From Curtobacterium sp. GC_Cur_3 (GTDB lineage: Bacteria > Actinomycetota > Actinomycetes > Actinomycetales > Microbacteriaceae): a stretch of 64,000 bases of DNA. The stretch is from the NCBI RefSeq assembly GCF_026544205.1, contig NZ_JALNUI010000001.1:147769-211768 (forward strand), given 5' to 3'. Both the position numbers and the translations under genes were made by a program. This document shows positions 6,941 to 20,334 of this stretch, in pieces. A model generated the notes under the pieces. The model had not been told where the DNA came from, made no database searches, and saw only the letters and a list, made by a program, of their open reading frames with translations. Positions within the stretch are counted from its first letter, which is position 1; each line of letters begins with the position of its first letter.

Positions 6941-8986
6941 TCAGACCTCGGCGAACGGCTCCGCGTCGTCGAGCCGCGCCCGCAGTGTCGGGGCGGCTCG
7001 ACGGCGGTTGCCGCCCGGGAGCACCCGCCGCGTCGACGACCGACGGATGACCTCGGCCTTGAGCGTCGCGGCGACCTCGGTGCCGTGGGCGTAGGGGAAC
7101 CGCACGATCGCCCGGACGGTGCCGGGAACGGGGTCGTCGACGGGGACCGGCCCGAGCACCGGCCCGACGGGGGCCTCCCCGAGGGCCTCGACCGCCGCGG
7201 TCACCGCTTCCTCCGTGCCGGTGAGCGTCGCGACCCGGACGGCCGGCGGGAACATGAGCTCGCGGCGGTCGACGAGCTCGTCGTGAGCGGGCGTGTCGAG
7301 TCGCCAGAGCGCCATCGCCGTCGCCAGTGACCCGCCGATGCCGACGAGGTAGACCTCGGCTCCGGGAGCGCCCTTGGCGGCCGCGTTCGTCCAGAACCGA
7401 AGCACTTCCTCCTGCACCCGGAGGCCTTCGCGCCCGAGCATCTTCTCGCCGTCGAGGAGCAGCACGCAGGCGTAGCCGCCGGGCGTCGACGGCTCGGCTC
7501 CACGCGTGGCGACGACGACCGCCGGGCGCGCCGGGACCTCGTCGATCGGGCGGGAGCCGTCCGCGACGATGATGCGGGTGCCCGGGAACGCCCGGCCGAG
7601 TTCGTCCGCGGTGCGCTGCGCCCCCTGACCGACGGCCTTGAGCTTCCCGCCGCCGCACGTCGGGCAGCGGTACCCGGCCGCGAGGGCCCCGCAGAACCGG
7701 CACTGGGGAACGGCGCCGTGCGTCGGGCTGCCGAGGGGTCCCCCGCACACCCGGCAGTGGGCGCGCTCCCCGCAGTCGGCGCACACGAGCCCGGTGCCGA
7801 AGCCCGGGTTGGCGACCTGCACGAGCACGGGCCCCGTCCGGCTGGCCTCCCGTGCGGCGCGCCAGGCGCTGCTCGGGATCCGGGCCTGTGCGGCGAAGCC
7901 CTCGGCGCTGACCTGCTGCGCCGTCGGGATGACCTTCGGCACCGCGGCCCGGAGCGGCGTCACGTCGTCGAGCCAGTGCAGCTCGACCAGGCGCTGCACG
8001 TCGGTGCTCCGCGCGTGGGAGAGGAACAGCAGCGCCGCACCCGACTGTGCCGCGCGGACCAGGGCCACGTCGCGGGTGTGCACGTACGGGGCCCGGGGCT
8101 CGATGAAGGACGCGTCGCCGTCGTCCCACATCGCGATGAGGCCGAGGTCGCTGGCCGGTGCGTACATCGCCGTGCGGTTGCCGATGGCGACGACGGGGTG
8201 GGTGCGGGCCTGCAGCAGGGCCTTGGCGCGCTGGCCGTTGGTCTGCTTGGCGTCGAAGCGGACCACGCGCTCGGCGGGGACCAGGGCGTGCAGGGCGCGC
8301 TCGAGGTCGGTGAGGTCGCGGAAGTCCGGCACGGCGATGACCGCCGACCGCTCGGTGGCCAGGGTGCTGGCGGCAGCCTGCGCCAGGGTGAGCGCCCAGC
8401 CGGGGACCCAGGCGGGGTCGTCGGGTGCGGCATCGTCTGCCGCTGCCGCTGCCGCCGCCGCCGCCGCCGCCGCCGCCGGCAGCTGCACGGGGTGTGGGAT
8501 CGCGGCCACCGCGGCACGCTGGTTCGCCGCGAGGATGCCCTCGACGACGCCGTCGGCGTACCCGGTCACCGCGGGGGCCGCGACCGAAGGTGGCACGTGC
8601 TCGGGGTCCCGCGCGAGCCACGCCTTCTCGACACGGACCTGCCGCGTCGGCACCGCGAGCCGGAGCACGTCACTCGCCACACCGGCGGCCCGGTCGGCGA
8701 CGGCCCGCGCGAGCGTCCAGATCTCCGGCGCGAGCACCGGCACCGGGCTGACGAGCGTCTCGATCGCGCTCAGCTCACCCGGGAACGCCCCGCCCGGCGC
8801 CCCGGGGCCGTCCTCGACGACCTCGATGACGTACGCGTCCGAGATCCGGGCGCCGGTGCGGAGCGGGACCTTCACGCGGACCCCGGGCACGCAGGCGTCC
8901 TCGTGCTCGGACGGCACCCGGTAGTCGAACAGACGGTCGAGCTGCGGGAGCGGCGAGTCGAGGACGACGCGCGCGACGGTGGTCAC
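6941..8986 (-). CDS. priA: Primosomal protein PriA, helicase-inactive actinobacterial form
   Basis: Replication-restart protein that recognises stalled forks. The N-terminal 3'-DNA-binding domain (ARVVLDSPLPQLDRLFDY, VPGVRVKVPL) is present, as is the zinc-binding region with eight cysteines (LVCADCGERAHCRVCGG, PQCRFCGALAAGYRCPTCGG). What is missing is the helicase Walker A motif: no GxxGxGKT is found where GVTGSGKT is expected. That is typical of actinobacterial PriA, which probably acts as a loader without unwinding. Residues about 170-182 are a run of 13 alanines encoded by a GCC microsatellite. The GTG start is 8 bp after the metK stop; no coaBC is adjacent. Confidence 0.92.
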   Translation of the reverse strand: MTTVARVVLDSPLPQLDRLFDYRVPSEHEDACVPGVRVKVPLRTGARISDAYVIEVVEDGPGAPGGAFPGELSAIETLVSPVPVLAPEIWTLARAVADRAAGVASDVLRLAVPTRQVRVEKAWLARDPEHVPPSVAAPAVTGYADGVVEGILAANQRAAVAAIPHPVQLPAAAAAAAAAAAAADDAAPDDPAWVPGWALTLAQAAASTLATERSAVIAVPDFRDLTDLERALHALVPAERVVRFDAKQTNGQRAKALLQARTHPVVAIGNRTAMYAPASDLGLIAMWDDGDASFIEPRAPYVHTRDVALVRAAQSGAALLFLSHARSTDVQRLVELHWLDDVTPLRAAVPKVIPTAQQVSAEGFAAQARIPSSAWRAAREASRTGPVLVQVANPGFGTGLVCADCGERAHCRVCGGPLGSPTHGAVPQCRFCGALAAGYRCPTCGGGKLKAVGQGAQRTADELGRAFPGTRIIVADGSRPIDEVPARPAVVVATRGAEPSTPGGYACVLLLDGEKMLGREGLRVQEEVLRFWTNAAAKGAPGAEVYLVGIGGSLATAMALWRLDTPAHDELVDRRELMFPPAVRVATLTGTEEAVTAAVEALGEAPVGPVLGPVPVDDPVPGTVRAIVRFPYAHGTEVAATLKAEVIRRSSTRRVLPGGNRRRAAPTLRARLDDAEPFAEV
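8439..8477. repeat. GCC/GCT trinucleotide tract inside priA
   Basis: Thirteen triplets: GCC GCT GCC GCT then nine perfect GCC units on the plus strand. On the minus strand they encode 13 alanines in a linker of PriA between the N-terminal DNA-binding part and the degenerate helicase domain. Length change by slippage would keep the frame only in multiples of three, which this unit guarantees. Confidence 0.9.
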
Positions 8987-8994
8987 GCGGTCAC

Positions 8995-10209
8995 TCAGAC
9001 GGTGGCGGCGACGAGTCCTGCGGCCTGGCGGAGGGCGTCGACACGGTCGAGCTGCTCCCAGGTGAACCCGGGGAGCTCACGACCGAAGTGGCCGTACGTC
9101 GCCGTCTGCGCGTACCGCGGCTTGAGCAGGTCGAGGTCACGGATGATCGCCGCCGGACGCAGGTCGAACACCTGACGGATCGCGGCCTCGATGACCGCGT
9201 CGTCGACGTGACCCGTGCCGAACGTCTCCACGTAGAGCCCCACCGGCTTCGCACGGCCGATCGCGTACGCGACCTGGACCTCGAGCCGGTCAGCGAGCCC
9301 CGCCGCGACCGCGTTCTTCGCCACCCAGCGCAGCGCGTACGCCGCCGACCGGTCGACCTTGGACGGGTCCTTGCCGCTGAACGCCCCGCCACCGTGCCGG
9401 GACGCCCCACCGTAGGTGTCGACGATGATCTTCCGCCCGGTGAGCCCGGCGTCGCCCTGCGGCCCACCGATCTCGAACCGGCCGGTCGGGTTCACGATGA
9501 CCTCGACGTCCGCGGAGTCCAACTCCACCTGGTCCAGGACCGGGCGGATCACGTGCTCCGTGATCGCCGCGGTCAGCTCGTCCAGCGTCACGCTCGGCGA
9601 GTGCTGCGTCGACACGACGACGGTCTCCACGCTCTTCGGCACGACGCCGTCGTACCCGACCGTGACCTGGGTCTTGCCGTCGGGCCGCAGGAACGTCAGC
9701 TCCCCGGACTTCCGGACCGCAGCCAGGCGCTCGGCGAGCCGGTGCGCGAGCCAGATGGCGACGGGCATGTACTCCGGCGTCTCGTTCGTCGCGAAGCCGA
9801 ACATGATGCCCTGGTCACCGGCACCCTGACGATCCAGCGGGTCCACACCGGCACCGGAACGGGAGTCCAACGACTCGTCCACGCCCTGCGCGATGTCCGG
9901 CGACTGCGCACCGATCGAGACCTCGACACCACACGTGGCGCCGTCGAAGGAGACCTCGGACGAGTTGTAGCCGATGCCCGTGATCACGTCACGGACAAGC
10001 TTCGGGATCTCGACGTACCCCGACGTGGTGACCTCACCAGCGACGTGCACGAGACCCGTCGTCACCATCGTCTCGACCGCGACCCGCGCATGCGGGTCGA
10101 CGGCGAGCAGGGCATCGAGGATGGTGTCCGAGATCTGGTCACAGATCTTGTCGGGGTGCCCCTCCGTCACCGACTCGGACGTGAACAGGCGCAGCGTGCT
10201 GGACGTCAC
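8995..10209 (-). CDS. metK: S-adenosylmethionine synthetase
   Basis: Makes S-adenosylmethionine from methionine and ATP. 404 residues, three-domain fold, with the ATP motif [12 protein letters not shown] at residues 18-29, [12 protein letters not shown] in the middle, and the Gly-rich phosphate loop [18 protein letters not shown]. The GTG start is 5 bp after the rpoZ stop. In M. tuberculosis a coaBC (dfp) gene separates rpoZ and metK; it is absent here. Confidence 0.98.
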   Translation of the reverse strand: MTSSTLRLFTSESVTEGHPDKICDQISDTILDALLAVDPHARVAVETMVTTGLVHVAGEVTTSGYVEIPKLVRDVITGIGYNSSEVSFDGATCGVEVSIGAQSPDIAQGVDESLDSRSGAGVDPLDRQGAGDQGIMFGFATNETPEYMPVAIWLAHRLAERLAAVRKSGELTFLRPDGKTQVTVGYDGVVPKSVETVVVSTQHSPSVTLDELTAAITEHVIRPVLDQVELDSADVEVIVNPTGRFEIGGPQGDAGLTGRKIIVDTYGGASRHGGGAFSGKDPSKVDRSAAYALRWVAKNAVAAGLADRLEVQVAYAIGRAKPVGLYVETFGTGHVDDAVIEAAIRQVFDLRPAAIIRDLDLLKPRYAQTATYGHFGRELPGFTWEQLDRVDALRQAAGLVAATV

Positions 10210-10214
10210 CGGGC

Positions 10215-10481
10215 TCAGACGGTGGGCTGGGGCTGCTGCTTGGTGACGGTGAGCTTGTCCTCGTTGATCTCGTGGAGGGCCACCGACAGCGGCTTGTCGT
10301 CGATCGTGGAGTCGACGAGCGGACCGACGTTGTCGAAGAGCGAGCCCTCGTGCAGGTCGGCGTAGTAGTCGTTGATCTGTCGTGCACGCTTCGAGGCGAA
10401 GATGACGAGCGCGTACTTCGACTCCACCTTGGACAGCAGGTCGTCGATGGGCGGGTCGATGATGCCCTGGGGGTTGGCCAT
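10215..10481 (-). CDS. rpoZ: RNA polymerase omega subunit
   Basis: Smallest RNA polymerase subunit; helps assemble beta-prime and in many bacteria takes part in the (p)ppGpp response. 88 residues from [36 protein letters not shown] is the omega core. I chose the ATG at 10481 over a TTG five codons upstream because GGAGA lies just ahead of this ATG. It sits between gmk (34 bp upstream) and metK (5 bp downstream), the standard gmk-rpoZ pairing. Confidence 0.96.
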   Translation of the reverse strand: MANPQGIIDPPIDDLLSKVESKYALVIFASKRARQINDYYADLHEGSLFDNVGPLVDSTIDDKPLSVALHEINEDKLTVTKQQPQPTV

Positions 10482-10515
10482 GGTGTCTCCAGACAACGAG
10501 CGGATGCGCTCCCGG

Positions 10516-11445
10516 CTAGGGCGCAGTGAACAAGTCTACGACCTCGCGTGCCGCCGTGCCGACATCCGAGTTCACGATCCGCACGTCGAACTCGTCCTGC
10601 GCGGCCAGCTCGACCTTCGCGGTCTCGAGTCGGCGGGCCTGTTCCTCGGACGACTCGGTCCCGCGGCCGATGAGCCGGCGGACCAGTTCGTCCCACGTCG
10701 GGGGCAGCAGGAACACCAGGACCGCCTCGGGCATGGCGTCACGCACCTGCCGGGCGCCCTGCAGGTCGATCTCGAGCATCACCTTGTCGCCGGCGTCCAG
10801 CGCGCGGTCGATCGGCGGGCGCGGCGTGCCGTACCGGTAGGAGTTGTGCACGGTCGCCCACTCGAGCAGTTCGCGCTCGCGGATCATCCGGTCGAACTCG
10901 GCGTCGTCGACGAAGTAGTAGTGCACGCCGTCGACCTCGCCGGGCCGCGGCTTCCTGGTGGTCGCGGAGACGCTGAGGTTCACCTCGGGGTACTGCTCGC
11001 GGATGTACGCGCTGACGGTCCCCTTGCCGACGGCGGTGGGTCCGGCGAGCACGACGAGCTTCGACACACCGCGCTTCCGCCCGCGCGCGGCGAGCCAGTC
11101 GGAGAGCGCCGTCCGCTGCCGGGTGCCGAGGCCGCCGAGCCGCTTCGAGGGTGCGATCCGGAGCGAGCCCATGATGGTCTCGGCGCGGGCCGGTCCGATG
11201 CCGTTCAGGCTGGTCAGGAGGTCACGGACCCGGAGGGACTTCTCGGCGGGGGCGTCGGCGTCGCTCCAGGCGGTGCGGGCGACGTCGAGCGCCGACCGCT
11301 CCCCCGTGGCGACGGCGGACTTCACCGCGGCGCGGGCACGGCGGGCGGCCACGGCGGCACGGGCAGCCGCGGCGCGGTCCACCTCGGGCGGCGTGCGGTG
11401 CGCGGGCAGGGAACCGGAGTCGTGGGTGATGCCGTCGTCGGTCAT
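10516..11445 (-). CDS. gmk: mIHF domain fused to guanylate kinase
   Basis: 309 residues, about 100 more than a normal guanylate kinase. Residues 25-122 resemble the actinobacterial integration host factor (mIHF/sIHF): a basic, Ala-rich helix followed by [20 protein letters not shown] and [18 protein letters not shown], the helix-two-turn-helix part. Residues 127-309 are guanylate kinase: P-loop [10 protein letters not shown] (134-142), [19 protein letters not shown], and [10 protein letters not shown]. In M. tuberculosis the two are adjacent separate genes (mihF Rv1388, gmk Rv1389). Here there is no internal stop, so either a fusion protein is made or an internal start yields a separate kinase. 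It overlaps pyrF by 4 bp. Confidence 0.93.
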   Translation of the reverse strand: MTDDGITHDSGSLPAHRTPPEVDRAAAARAAVAARRARAAVKSAVATGERSALDVARTAWSDADAPAEKSLRVRDLLTSLNGIGPARAETIMGSLRIAPSKRLGGLGTRQRTALSDWLAARGRKRGVSKLVVLAGPTAVGKGTVSAYIREQYPEVNLSVSATTRKPRPGEVDGVHYYFVDDAEFDRMIRERELLEWATVHNSYRYGTPRPPIDRALDAGDKVMLEIDLQGARQVRDAMPEAVLVFLLPPTWDELVRRLIGRGTESSEEQARRLETAKVELAAQDEFDVRIVNSDVGTAAREVVDLFTAP

Positions 11446-12313
11446 GCCAGGGCCGCCTGGATCCGCTCGGCACGGTCGGTCACGAGAGCGGCGACGCCGT
11501 CGGGGCCGTCGGTCAGCAGCCCGCGGGACTCGCTCACGAGCACCTGCCCGGCACGCGAGCCGTACAGCGCGCGGAGGTCCTCGATCCGGGCACCCTGGGC
11601 ACCGAAGCCGGGCGCGAGCACCGGGGACGACCCGATGTCGTTCGCGCCGATGCCGAAGTCCGCGAGGTCGAGGGTCGCGCCGAGCACCAGCCCGACGTCG
11701 CCGATGGCCTGGTCGTCCTCAGCCGGGTTGTCGTCTGCCACGTCGAGAACGATACCGGCAGCGACGCTCCGCCCAGCACGCGGGCCCTCGGCGAGCACCG
11801 CGGTCTGCAGCACCCGTGCCTCGGGGTTGCTCGTCGCGGCCAGCACGAACACGCCGGCGCCGTTCCGACGCGCGACGTCGATCGTCCCGCGCAGCGAGCC
11901 GTACCCGAGGTACGGCGACACCGTCATCGCGTCGGCCGCGAACGGCCCGTCTTCGTCGATCCACGCGGTCGCGTAGTCGTCCCCCGTCGTCCCGATGTCG
12001 CCGCGCTTGACGTCGGCGACGACCAGGAGGCCCGCGTCACGTGCCCGACGGATCGTCGCGTCGAGCGCGCGGTAGCCGGCCACCCCCGCGGCCTCGAAGA
12101 ACGCGACCTGCGGCTTGACGACGGCGGCCCGACCGGCGGCCGCGTCCACCAGGACGCGGCCGAACGCGGTCAGCCCGGCCTCGTCACGGCCGAGCCCCCA
12201 CGCCGCCAGGGTGGCGGCGTGGGGGTCGATGCCGACGCACAGCGCGGACCGCGACCCGATGGCGGCCGCGAGCCGGACGCCGAAGGAGGCCGAGCCTCCG
12301 TCCCGGACAGCCG

Positions 12314-12317
<4 letters not shown>
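11442..12317 (-). CDS. pyrF: Orotidine 5'-phosphate decarboxylase (type 2)
   Basis: Last step of UMP synthesis, decarboxylation of OMP. 291 residues, the size of the PyrF group found in actinobacteria. Motifs: LCVGIDPH near residue 29, [11 protein letters not shown], and the catalytic [12 protein letters not shown] with Asp-Lys-Asp. It overlaps carB by 4 bp upstream and gmk by 4 bp downstream, so translation is coupled through the block. A perfect 14-bp inverted repeat lies inside the gene over codons 31-41. Confidence 0.97.
12195..12225. repeat. Perfect 14-bp hairpin inside pyrF
   Basis: CCCCCACGCCGCCA, loop GGG, TGGCGGCGTGGGGG. It covers the codons for [11 protein letters not shown]. All pairs are Watson-Crick. 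See findings. Confidence 0.85.
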
Positions 12318-15606
<3,289 letters not shown>

Positions 15607-15607
<1 letters not shown>

Positions 15608-16806
15608 CAGTTGCCCTCCTTCGTGATGTCGCCGGCGGGCGTCGTGGCGTCGGCGGTCGCCGCGTCGAGCGGCTCGCCGGCACGACGGGCCACGACCATG
15701 TCGCGGAACCGGTCGAACAGGTACATGCTGTCGTGCGGTCCGGCGGCGGCCTCGGGGTGGTACTGCACGCTGAACGCGGGGATGTCGAGCGCGCGGAGGC
15801 CCTCGACGACGTTGTCGTTGAGCGAGTAGTGCGAGACCTCGACCCGGCCGAAGCCGACCGGGGACTCGAGGACCTCGCCGACGGGGGCGTCGACCGCGAA
15901 GCCGTGGTTCTGGCTCGTGATCTCGACCTTGCCGGTCGTGGTGTCGAGCACCGGCTGGTTGATGCCGCGGTGCCCGAACGGCAGCTTGTAGGTGCCGAAG
16001 CCGAGCGCGCGGCCGAGCAGCTGGTTGCCGAAGCAGATGCCGAAGAACGGGCGGCCGTCGCGCAGGCTCTCCTGCAGCAGGGTGACCTGCGCGTCGGAGG
16101 CCGCCGGGTCGCCGGGGCCGTTCGAGTAGAACAGGGCGTCGGGGTCGAGCTCGCGGAGCCGCTCGACGGTGACGTCCTGCGGCAGCACGTGCACCTCGAA
16201 GCCGCGCTGGGCGAGGTAGCGGGTGGTCGAGGTCTTCACGCCGAGGTCGAGCACGGCCAGCGTGCCGATCTGCTCGCCGACCGCGTCAACCACGTACTCG
16301 GCGTCGGTCGACACCGCGGCGGAGAGGCTCTGCCCGGCCATGTCGGCCTGCTCGCGGACCAGCGCGAGCTGGTCGTCCGACGACAGCGCGGCGTCGGGGC
16401 CGCTGAAGACGCCGCCCTTCATCGCCCCGGCGTCGCGGATGCGGCGGGTCACGGCGCGGGTGTCGATCCCGGAGATCCCGACGATGCCGTCGCGCTCCAG
16501 GTGGTCGTCGAGCGACGCGGTGGCACGGTGGTTCGACACCACGCGGCTGGGGTCGCGGACGACGTACCCGGCGACCCAGATGCGACGGGACTCGGGGTCC
16601 TCGTCGTTGACGCCGGTGTTGCCGATGTGCGGCGCGGTCTGCACCACGATCTGCCCGGCGTACGACGGGTCGGTCAGCGTCTCCTGGTAGCCGGTCATCC
16701 CGGTCGCGAACACCACCTCGCCGAGGCTGCGTCCGCGGGCGCCGTACGCCCATCCGTCGTGTCGGGTGCCGTCCTCGAGGACCAGCACGGCCCGTTCGCG
16801 TGTCAT
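15607..16806 (-). CDS. carA: Carbamoyl-phosphate synthase, glutaminase subunit
   Basis: Class I glutaminase that feeds ammonia to CarB. 399 residues from [18 protein letters not shown]. The C-terminal glutamine amidotransferase has the nucleophile in [10 protein letters not shown] (about Cys 267) and the His-Glu pair in [15 protein letters not shown]. The ATG at 16806, after a GAAGGGA ribosome site, overlaps the stop of the membrane-protein gene by 4 bp; the frame is open further upstream but without protein-like sequence. Confidence 0.97.
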
Positions 16807-17348
16807 GAGTTCGTCCCTTCGCCCGCGGTCTGCGGGTGGTTGTGCTTCGTCGCCAGCTCCTGGAGTGCGTGCAGCGCGGCTGCGTCGCCCTCCGGGAACC
16901 GGAAGTAGGTGTCGAGGTCCGTCGCACCAGCGGCGCCGGTCGCCGTCCATCGCAGACGCACCAGCCCCCCTGGCTCGACGACGCGGTCGATGGCCGCGGT
17001 CGCCCGGTCGGCGCCGCGCACCAGGTCGGCGGCGATCCAGCGGTCGGCCTCCCCCGCCAGGTGCAGGACGACGCCGGTCTCGTGGACGGTCACGCCGCCA
17101 CGGCCCCGGAAGCCGAGTCCGCCCGCCGTGATGCGCTCCAGCGGCTGATCGGCACGGGTCGTCGCGACGGTGAAGCCGTCCCAGGACCCGACCGCCTGGG
17201 GCAGGCCGGTCGGCACACCGACGGGAGGCACGGCGTCGGTCTGCTTCCTGACCCGCGTCCGCCAGGTGCGCGCCATCGCCACGAACAGCGCGGCCACCGC
17301 GAGCAGGATCAGTCCGCCGAGGAGCCACCGCGCGGCGTCGCCGCTCAT
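16803..17348 (-). CDS. Membrane protein with PH-like domain, embedded in the pyr operon
   Basis: 181 residues: one N-terminal membrane helix (about 8-27, [21 protein letters not shown]), a basic stretch, then a beta-rich domain with pattern [23 protein letters not shown] and a final helix [11 protein letters not shown], reminiscent of a PH-like fold facing the cytoplasm. It overlaps pyrC and carA by 4 bp each. A membrane gene occupies the same place in M. tuberculosis (Rv1382, between pyrC and carA), so the link to pyrimidine synthesis is conserved, but its function is unknown to me. Confidence 0.85.
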   Translation of the reverse strand: MSGDAARWLLGGLILLAVAALFVAMARTWRTRVRKQTDAVPPVGVPTGLPQAVGSWDGFTVATTRADQPLERITAGGLGFRGRGGVTVHETGVVLHLAGEADRWIAADLVRGADRATAAIDRVVEPGGLVRLRWTATGAAGATDLDTYFRFPEGDAAALHALQELATKHNHPQTAGEGTNS

Positions 17349-18712
17349 GCCCGGGCCCCCTCGGTGGCACGGGCTGCCGTGCGCGCTGCGGCCGCGACGG
17401 TGTCGGGGTCGACGAGCGCGCCCTCGAGGAGCGTCGGGTAGCCCTGGTGGAAGGTCGCGACGACCCGGCCCGGCAGGCGCATGCCGAGGTACGGCGAGTT
17501 CTGCGACTGCCCCGCCAGGTCGGCCACGGCGAACTCGCGGACCGCGCTCGGGTCGTACAGGGTGACCTCGGCCGGGGCACCCTCGGCGATGGCGTGTCCG
17601 TGGCCCTCGACCTGGCCGATGCGGGCCGGTGCGCTCGAGAGCACGCGGGCGACGTCCGACCAGTCGAGGAGTCCCTGCTCGACGACGGCGGCGTGCACCA
17701 CGCTCAGCGCGGACTCGAGCCCCACCATGCCGTTCGCGGCGGCCGGCCACTCGCAGCACTTCGCCTCGGCGGTGTGCGGTGCGTGGTCGGTGGCGACGAT
17801 GTCGATCGTGCCGTCAGCGAGGGCGGCGCGCAGGGCGTCGACGTCCTCGCGGGAGCGCAGCGGCGGGTTCACCTTGTAGCGGGCGTCGTAGCCGGGGGCG
17901 CCGTCGACCCCGGCGATGAGGTCCTCGGTCAGCACCAGGTGGTGCGGCGTGACCTCGGCCGTGACGTCGATCCCGCGGGACTTGGCCCAGCGGATGACCT
18001 CGACGCTGCCGGCGGTCGAGACGTGGCAGACATGCAGTCGCGCTCCGACGTGGTCGGCGAGCAGGACGTCACGGGCGATGATGGCCTCCTCCGCCACGGC
18101 CGGCCACCCGGCGAGACCGAGTTCGGAGGACAGGCGGCCCTCGTTCATCTGCGCGCCGATGGTCAGGCGAGGCTCCTGCGCGTGCTGCGCCAGGACCCCG
18201 CCGAAGCCCTTGATGTACTCCAGTGCGCGGCGCATCAGCAGCGGGTCGGCCACGCACGAGCCGTCGTCGGAGAACACCCGGACCTTCGCGCGGGAGGTCG
18301 CCATCGCGCCGATCTCCGACAGGTGTGTGCCCTGCAGGCCCTGGGACACGGCGCCGATCGGGCGGACCGTGACGTAGCCGGCGTCGTCGCCGAGGGCCTG
18401 GACCTGCTCGACCACGCCCGCGGTGTCGGCGACCGGGCTGGAGTTGGCCATCGCGTTGACGGCGGTGAAGCCACCGGCGGCCGCGGCACGCGAGCCGGAA
18501 AGGACCGTCTCGGACTCCTCGTGGCCGGGCTCGCGGAGGTGGGTGTGCAGGTCCACGAGACCGGGCATGGCGATCAGGCCGTCCGCGTCCACGGTCGTGG
18601 CGCCGGCCGTGTCGAGACCGGACCCGACCGCGGTGATGCGCCCGGCCTCCAGGCGGATGTCGGCTCGCGAGCCGTCGACCAGCTGGGCGCCGCGGATGAG
18701 GTGAGCGGTCAT
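17345..18712 (-). CDS. pyrC: Dihydroorotase (class I)
   Basis: Cyclises carbamoyl aspartate to dihydroorotate, third step of UMP synthesis. 455 residues, amidohydrolase fold. Zinc ligands are visible in [13 protein letters not shown] (about 55-67), further histidines in [13 protein letters not shown] and VTPHHL segments, and catalytic ATDHAPH near residue 315. ATG start overlaps the pyrB stop by 4 bp (ATGA) and its own stop overlaps the next gene by 4 bp. Confidence 0.97.
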   Translation of the reverse strand: MTAHLIRGAQLVDGSRADIRLEAGRITAVGSGLDTAGATTVDADGLIAMPGLVDLHTHLREPGHEESETVLSGSRAAAAGGFTAVNAMANSSPVADTAGVVEQVQALGDDAGYVTVRPIGAVSQGLQGTHLSEIGAMATSRAKVRVFSDDGSCVADPLLMRRALEYIKGFGGVLAQHAQEPRLTIGAQMNEGRLSSELGLAGWPAVAEEAIIARDVLLADHVGARLHVCHVSTAGSVEVIRWAKSRGIDVTAEVTPHHLVLTEDLIAGVDGAPGYDARYKVNPPLRSREDVDALRAALADGTIDIVATDHAPHTAEAKCCEWPAAANGMVGLESALSVVHAAVVEQGLLDWSDVARVLSSAPARIGQVEGHGHAIAEGAPAEVTLYDPSAVREFAVADLAGQSQNSPYLGMRLPGRVVATFHQGYPTLLEGALVDPDTVAAAARTAARATEGARA

Positions 18713-19686
18713 GCGACGGACTCCTTCTGGTCGGTGCCGGACGGGGTGCCTGCGCCAGTCAGGGCCAGGTACAGGACGGCCATGCGGACGGAGACGCCGT
18801 GCTCGACCTGTTCGACGATCGTCGAGGCCGGCGAGTCGGCGGCCACGCCGGCGATCTCCAGCCCGCGGTTCATCGGCCCCGGGTGCATCACGAGCGTGCG
18901 CTCCGACAACCGGGCGAAGCGGGCGGCCGTCAGGCCCCAGTGGCGCGTGTACTCGCGGGGGTTCGGGAAGAAGGCGTCGTTCATGCGCTCCTGCTGGATG
19001 CGGAGCGTCATCACGACGTCCGGGTCCTCGGCGAGGGCGGTGTCGAGGTCGTGGTGCACGGCGGCACCGAACGGCCGCGCGGTCGCCGGGAGCAGGGTCG
19101 GCGGCGCAGCGAAGGTGACGCTCGCACCGAGCGTGCGGAGCAGCCAGGCGTTGCTCCTGGCGACGCGGCTGTGCAGGACGTCACCGACGATGAGGACGCG
19201 GACGCCGTCGAGGCCCTGGCCGCGGGACGCGCTGCCGTGGAGCCGGCGGCGCATCGTGAAGGCGTCGAGGAGCGCCTGGGTCGGGTGCTCGTGGGTGCCG
19301 TCGCCCGCGTTCACCACGGGGACGTCGATCCAGTCGGCGTCGGCCAGCACCCGCGGGGCGCCGGACGCGCCGTGGCGCATGACGATGCCGTCGATGCCCA
19401 TCGCGCCGAGGGTCTGGACGGTGTCCTTGAGGGACTCGCCCTTGGAGACGCTGGAGCCCTTCGCGGCGAAGTTGATGACGTCGGCGGAGAGGCGTTTGGC
19501 GGCGGCCTCGAAGGAGATGCGGGTGCGCGTGGAGTCCTCGAAGAAGAGGTTCACGACGGTCTTGCCGCGGAGGGCCGGCAGCCGCTTGACCTCGCGCGTG
19601 TTCACCTCGGCCATCTCCTCGGCGACGTCGAGGATCGCGAGGGCGTCCGTGCGGGAGAGGTCGGCGGTGGAGAGCAGGTGCCTCAT
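18709..19686 (-). CDS. pyrB: Aspartate carbamoyltransferase, catalytic subunit
   Basis: Condenses carbamoyl phosphate with aspartate. 325 residues from [16 protein letters not shown] at the ATG at 19686. Carbamoyl-phosphate site [13 protein letters not shown] (about 50-62) and [11 protein letters not shown] near residue 138 are intact, as is the C-terminal [11 protein letters not shown] aspartate-binding segment. No pyrI regulatory subunit is present, normal for actinobacteria. Overlaps pyrR and pyrC by 4 bp. Confidence 0.97.
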   Translation of the reverse strand: MRHLLSTADLSRTDALAILDVAEEMAEVNTREVKRLPALRGKTVVNLFFEDSTRTRISFEAAAKRLSADVINFAAKGSSVSKGESLKDTVQTLGAMGIDGIVMRHGASGAPRVLADADWIDVPVVNAGDGTHEHPTQALLDAFTMRRRLHGSASRGQGLDGVRVLIVGDVLHSRVARSNAWLLRTLGASVTFAAPPTLLPATARPFGAAVHHDLDTALAEDPDVVMTLRIQQERMNDAFFPNPREYTRHWGLTAARFARLSERTLVMHPGPMNRGLEIAGVAADSPASTIVEQVEHGVSVRMAVLYLALTGAGTPSGTDQKESVA

Positions 19687-20276
19687 GCGTCCGCTCCCTG
19701 CTCCGGCGGCGTCTGCTCGAGCTGCGTCTGCTCGGGCTGCTCGATGACGACCTCGTCGACGCCGTCCGTCTCGGTCAGGCGGAGCGTGACGCGCTCGTCG
19801 GACGCGGTCGGCAGGTTCTTGCCGACGTGGTCTGCCCGGATGGGGAGCTCGCGGTGGCCCCGGTCGACCAGGACCGCGAGCCGGACTGCACGCGGGCGGC
19901 CGATGTTCTGCAGGGCGTCGAGCGCTGCCCGGACGGTGCGGCCGGAGTACAGGACGTCGTCGACGAGCACGACGACCTTGCCGTCGATGCCGCTCGCCGG
20001 GATCACCGTGCGGTGCGGGGCCCGGCCGATGCCGTGGCCGAGGTCGTCGCGGTGCAGCGTGACGTCGAGGGTGCCGACGCGCTGCTGGCCGCCGGACCAT
20101 TCGGGCTCGATGCCGGCGAGGACCTCGCCGAGCCGGTCGGCCAGGACGGCTCCCCTGGTCGGGATGCCGAGGAGCACCAGGTCCGAGGCGCCGTGGTTGG
20201 CCTCGAGGATCTCGTGCGCGATGCGTGTCAGAGCACGCGTGATGTCGGACTGCTGCAGGACCGTGCGGGTACCCAC
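19683..20276 (-). CDS. pyrR: PyrR bifunctional regulator / uracil phosphoribosyltransferase
   Basis: RNA-binding regulator of pyr genes that senses UMP/UTP, with uracil phosphoribosyltransferase activity in many species. 197 residues; PRPP loop [14 protein letters not shown] (about 101-114) and the PyrR core [16 protein letters not shown]. The C-terminal 25 residues ([15 protein letters not shown]) are an acidic Gln/Pro tail not needed for the fold. GTG start at 20276 after a very strong AAGGAGG. A candidate PyrR RNA target lies directly upstream, so the gene probably controls itself and the operon behind it. Confidence 0.96.
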   Translation of the reverse strand: MGTRTVLQQSDITRALTRIAHEILEANHGASDLVLLGIPTRGAVLADRLGEVLAGIEPEWSGGQQRVGTLDVTLHRDDLGHGIGRAPHRTVIPASGIDGKVVVLVDDVLYSGRTVRAALDALQNIGRPRAVRLAVLVDRGHRELPIRADHVGKNLPTASDERVTLRLTETDGVDEVVIEQPEQTQLEQTPPEQGADA

Positions 20277-20281
20277 GCCGA

Positions 20282-20306
20282 CCTCCTTCCCCGCCTCTCA
20301 GGACGG
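20282..20306 (-). promoter_or_regulatory. Candidate PyrR-binding loop and ribosome site of pyrR
   Basis: On the mRNA strand a small hairpin can form: CCG, bulged U, CC, loop UGAGA, GG, CGG, containing UCCUGAGAGG. This is close to the UCCnGAGAGG core I know from PyrR-binding loops of Gram-positive pyr leaders. The AAGGAGG ribosome site follows after four bases. In Mycobacterium smegmatis PyrR is known to repress translation through such a loop next to the start; the layout here fits. Confidence 0.6.
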
Positions 20307-20334
20307 CATTTAAAGGATGCGGACGTGGTCAACC

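Noticed and set aside
8439..8477. GCC tract as a CRISPR-like or mobile repeat
   Set aside because: It is a simple triplet run in frame inside priA with no spacers.
20327..20332. TTGACC as -35 box for pyrR
   Set aside because: The only AT-rich -10 candidate (TTAAAT) lies 13 bases away, too close for a standard promoter, so I do not call a promoter.
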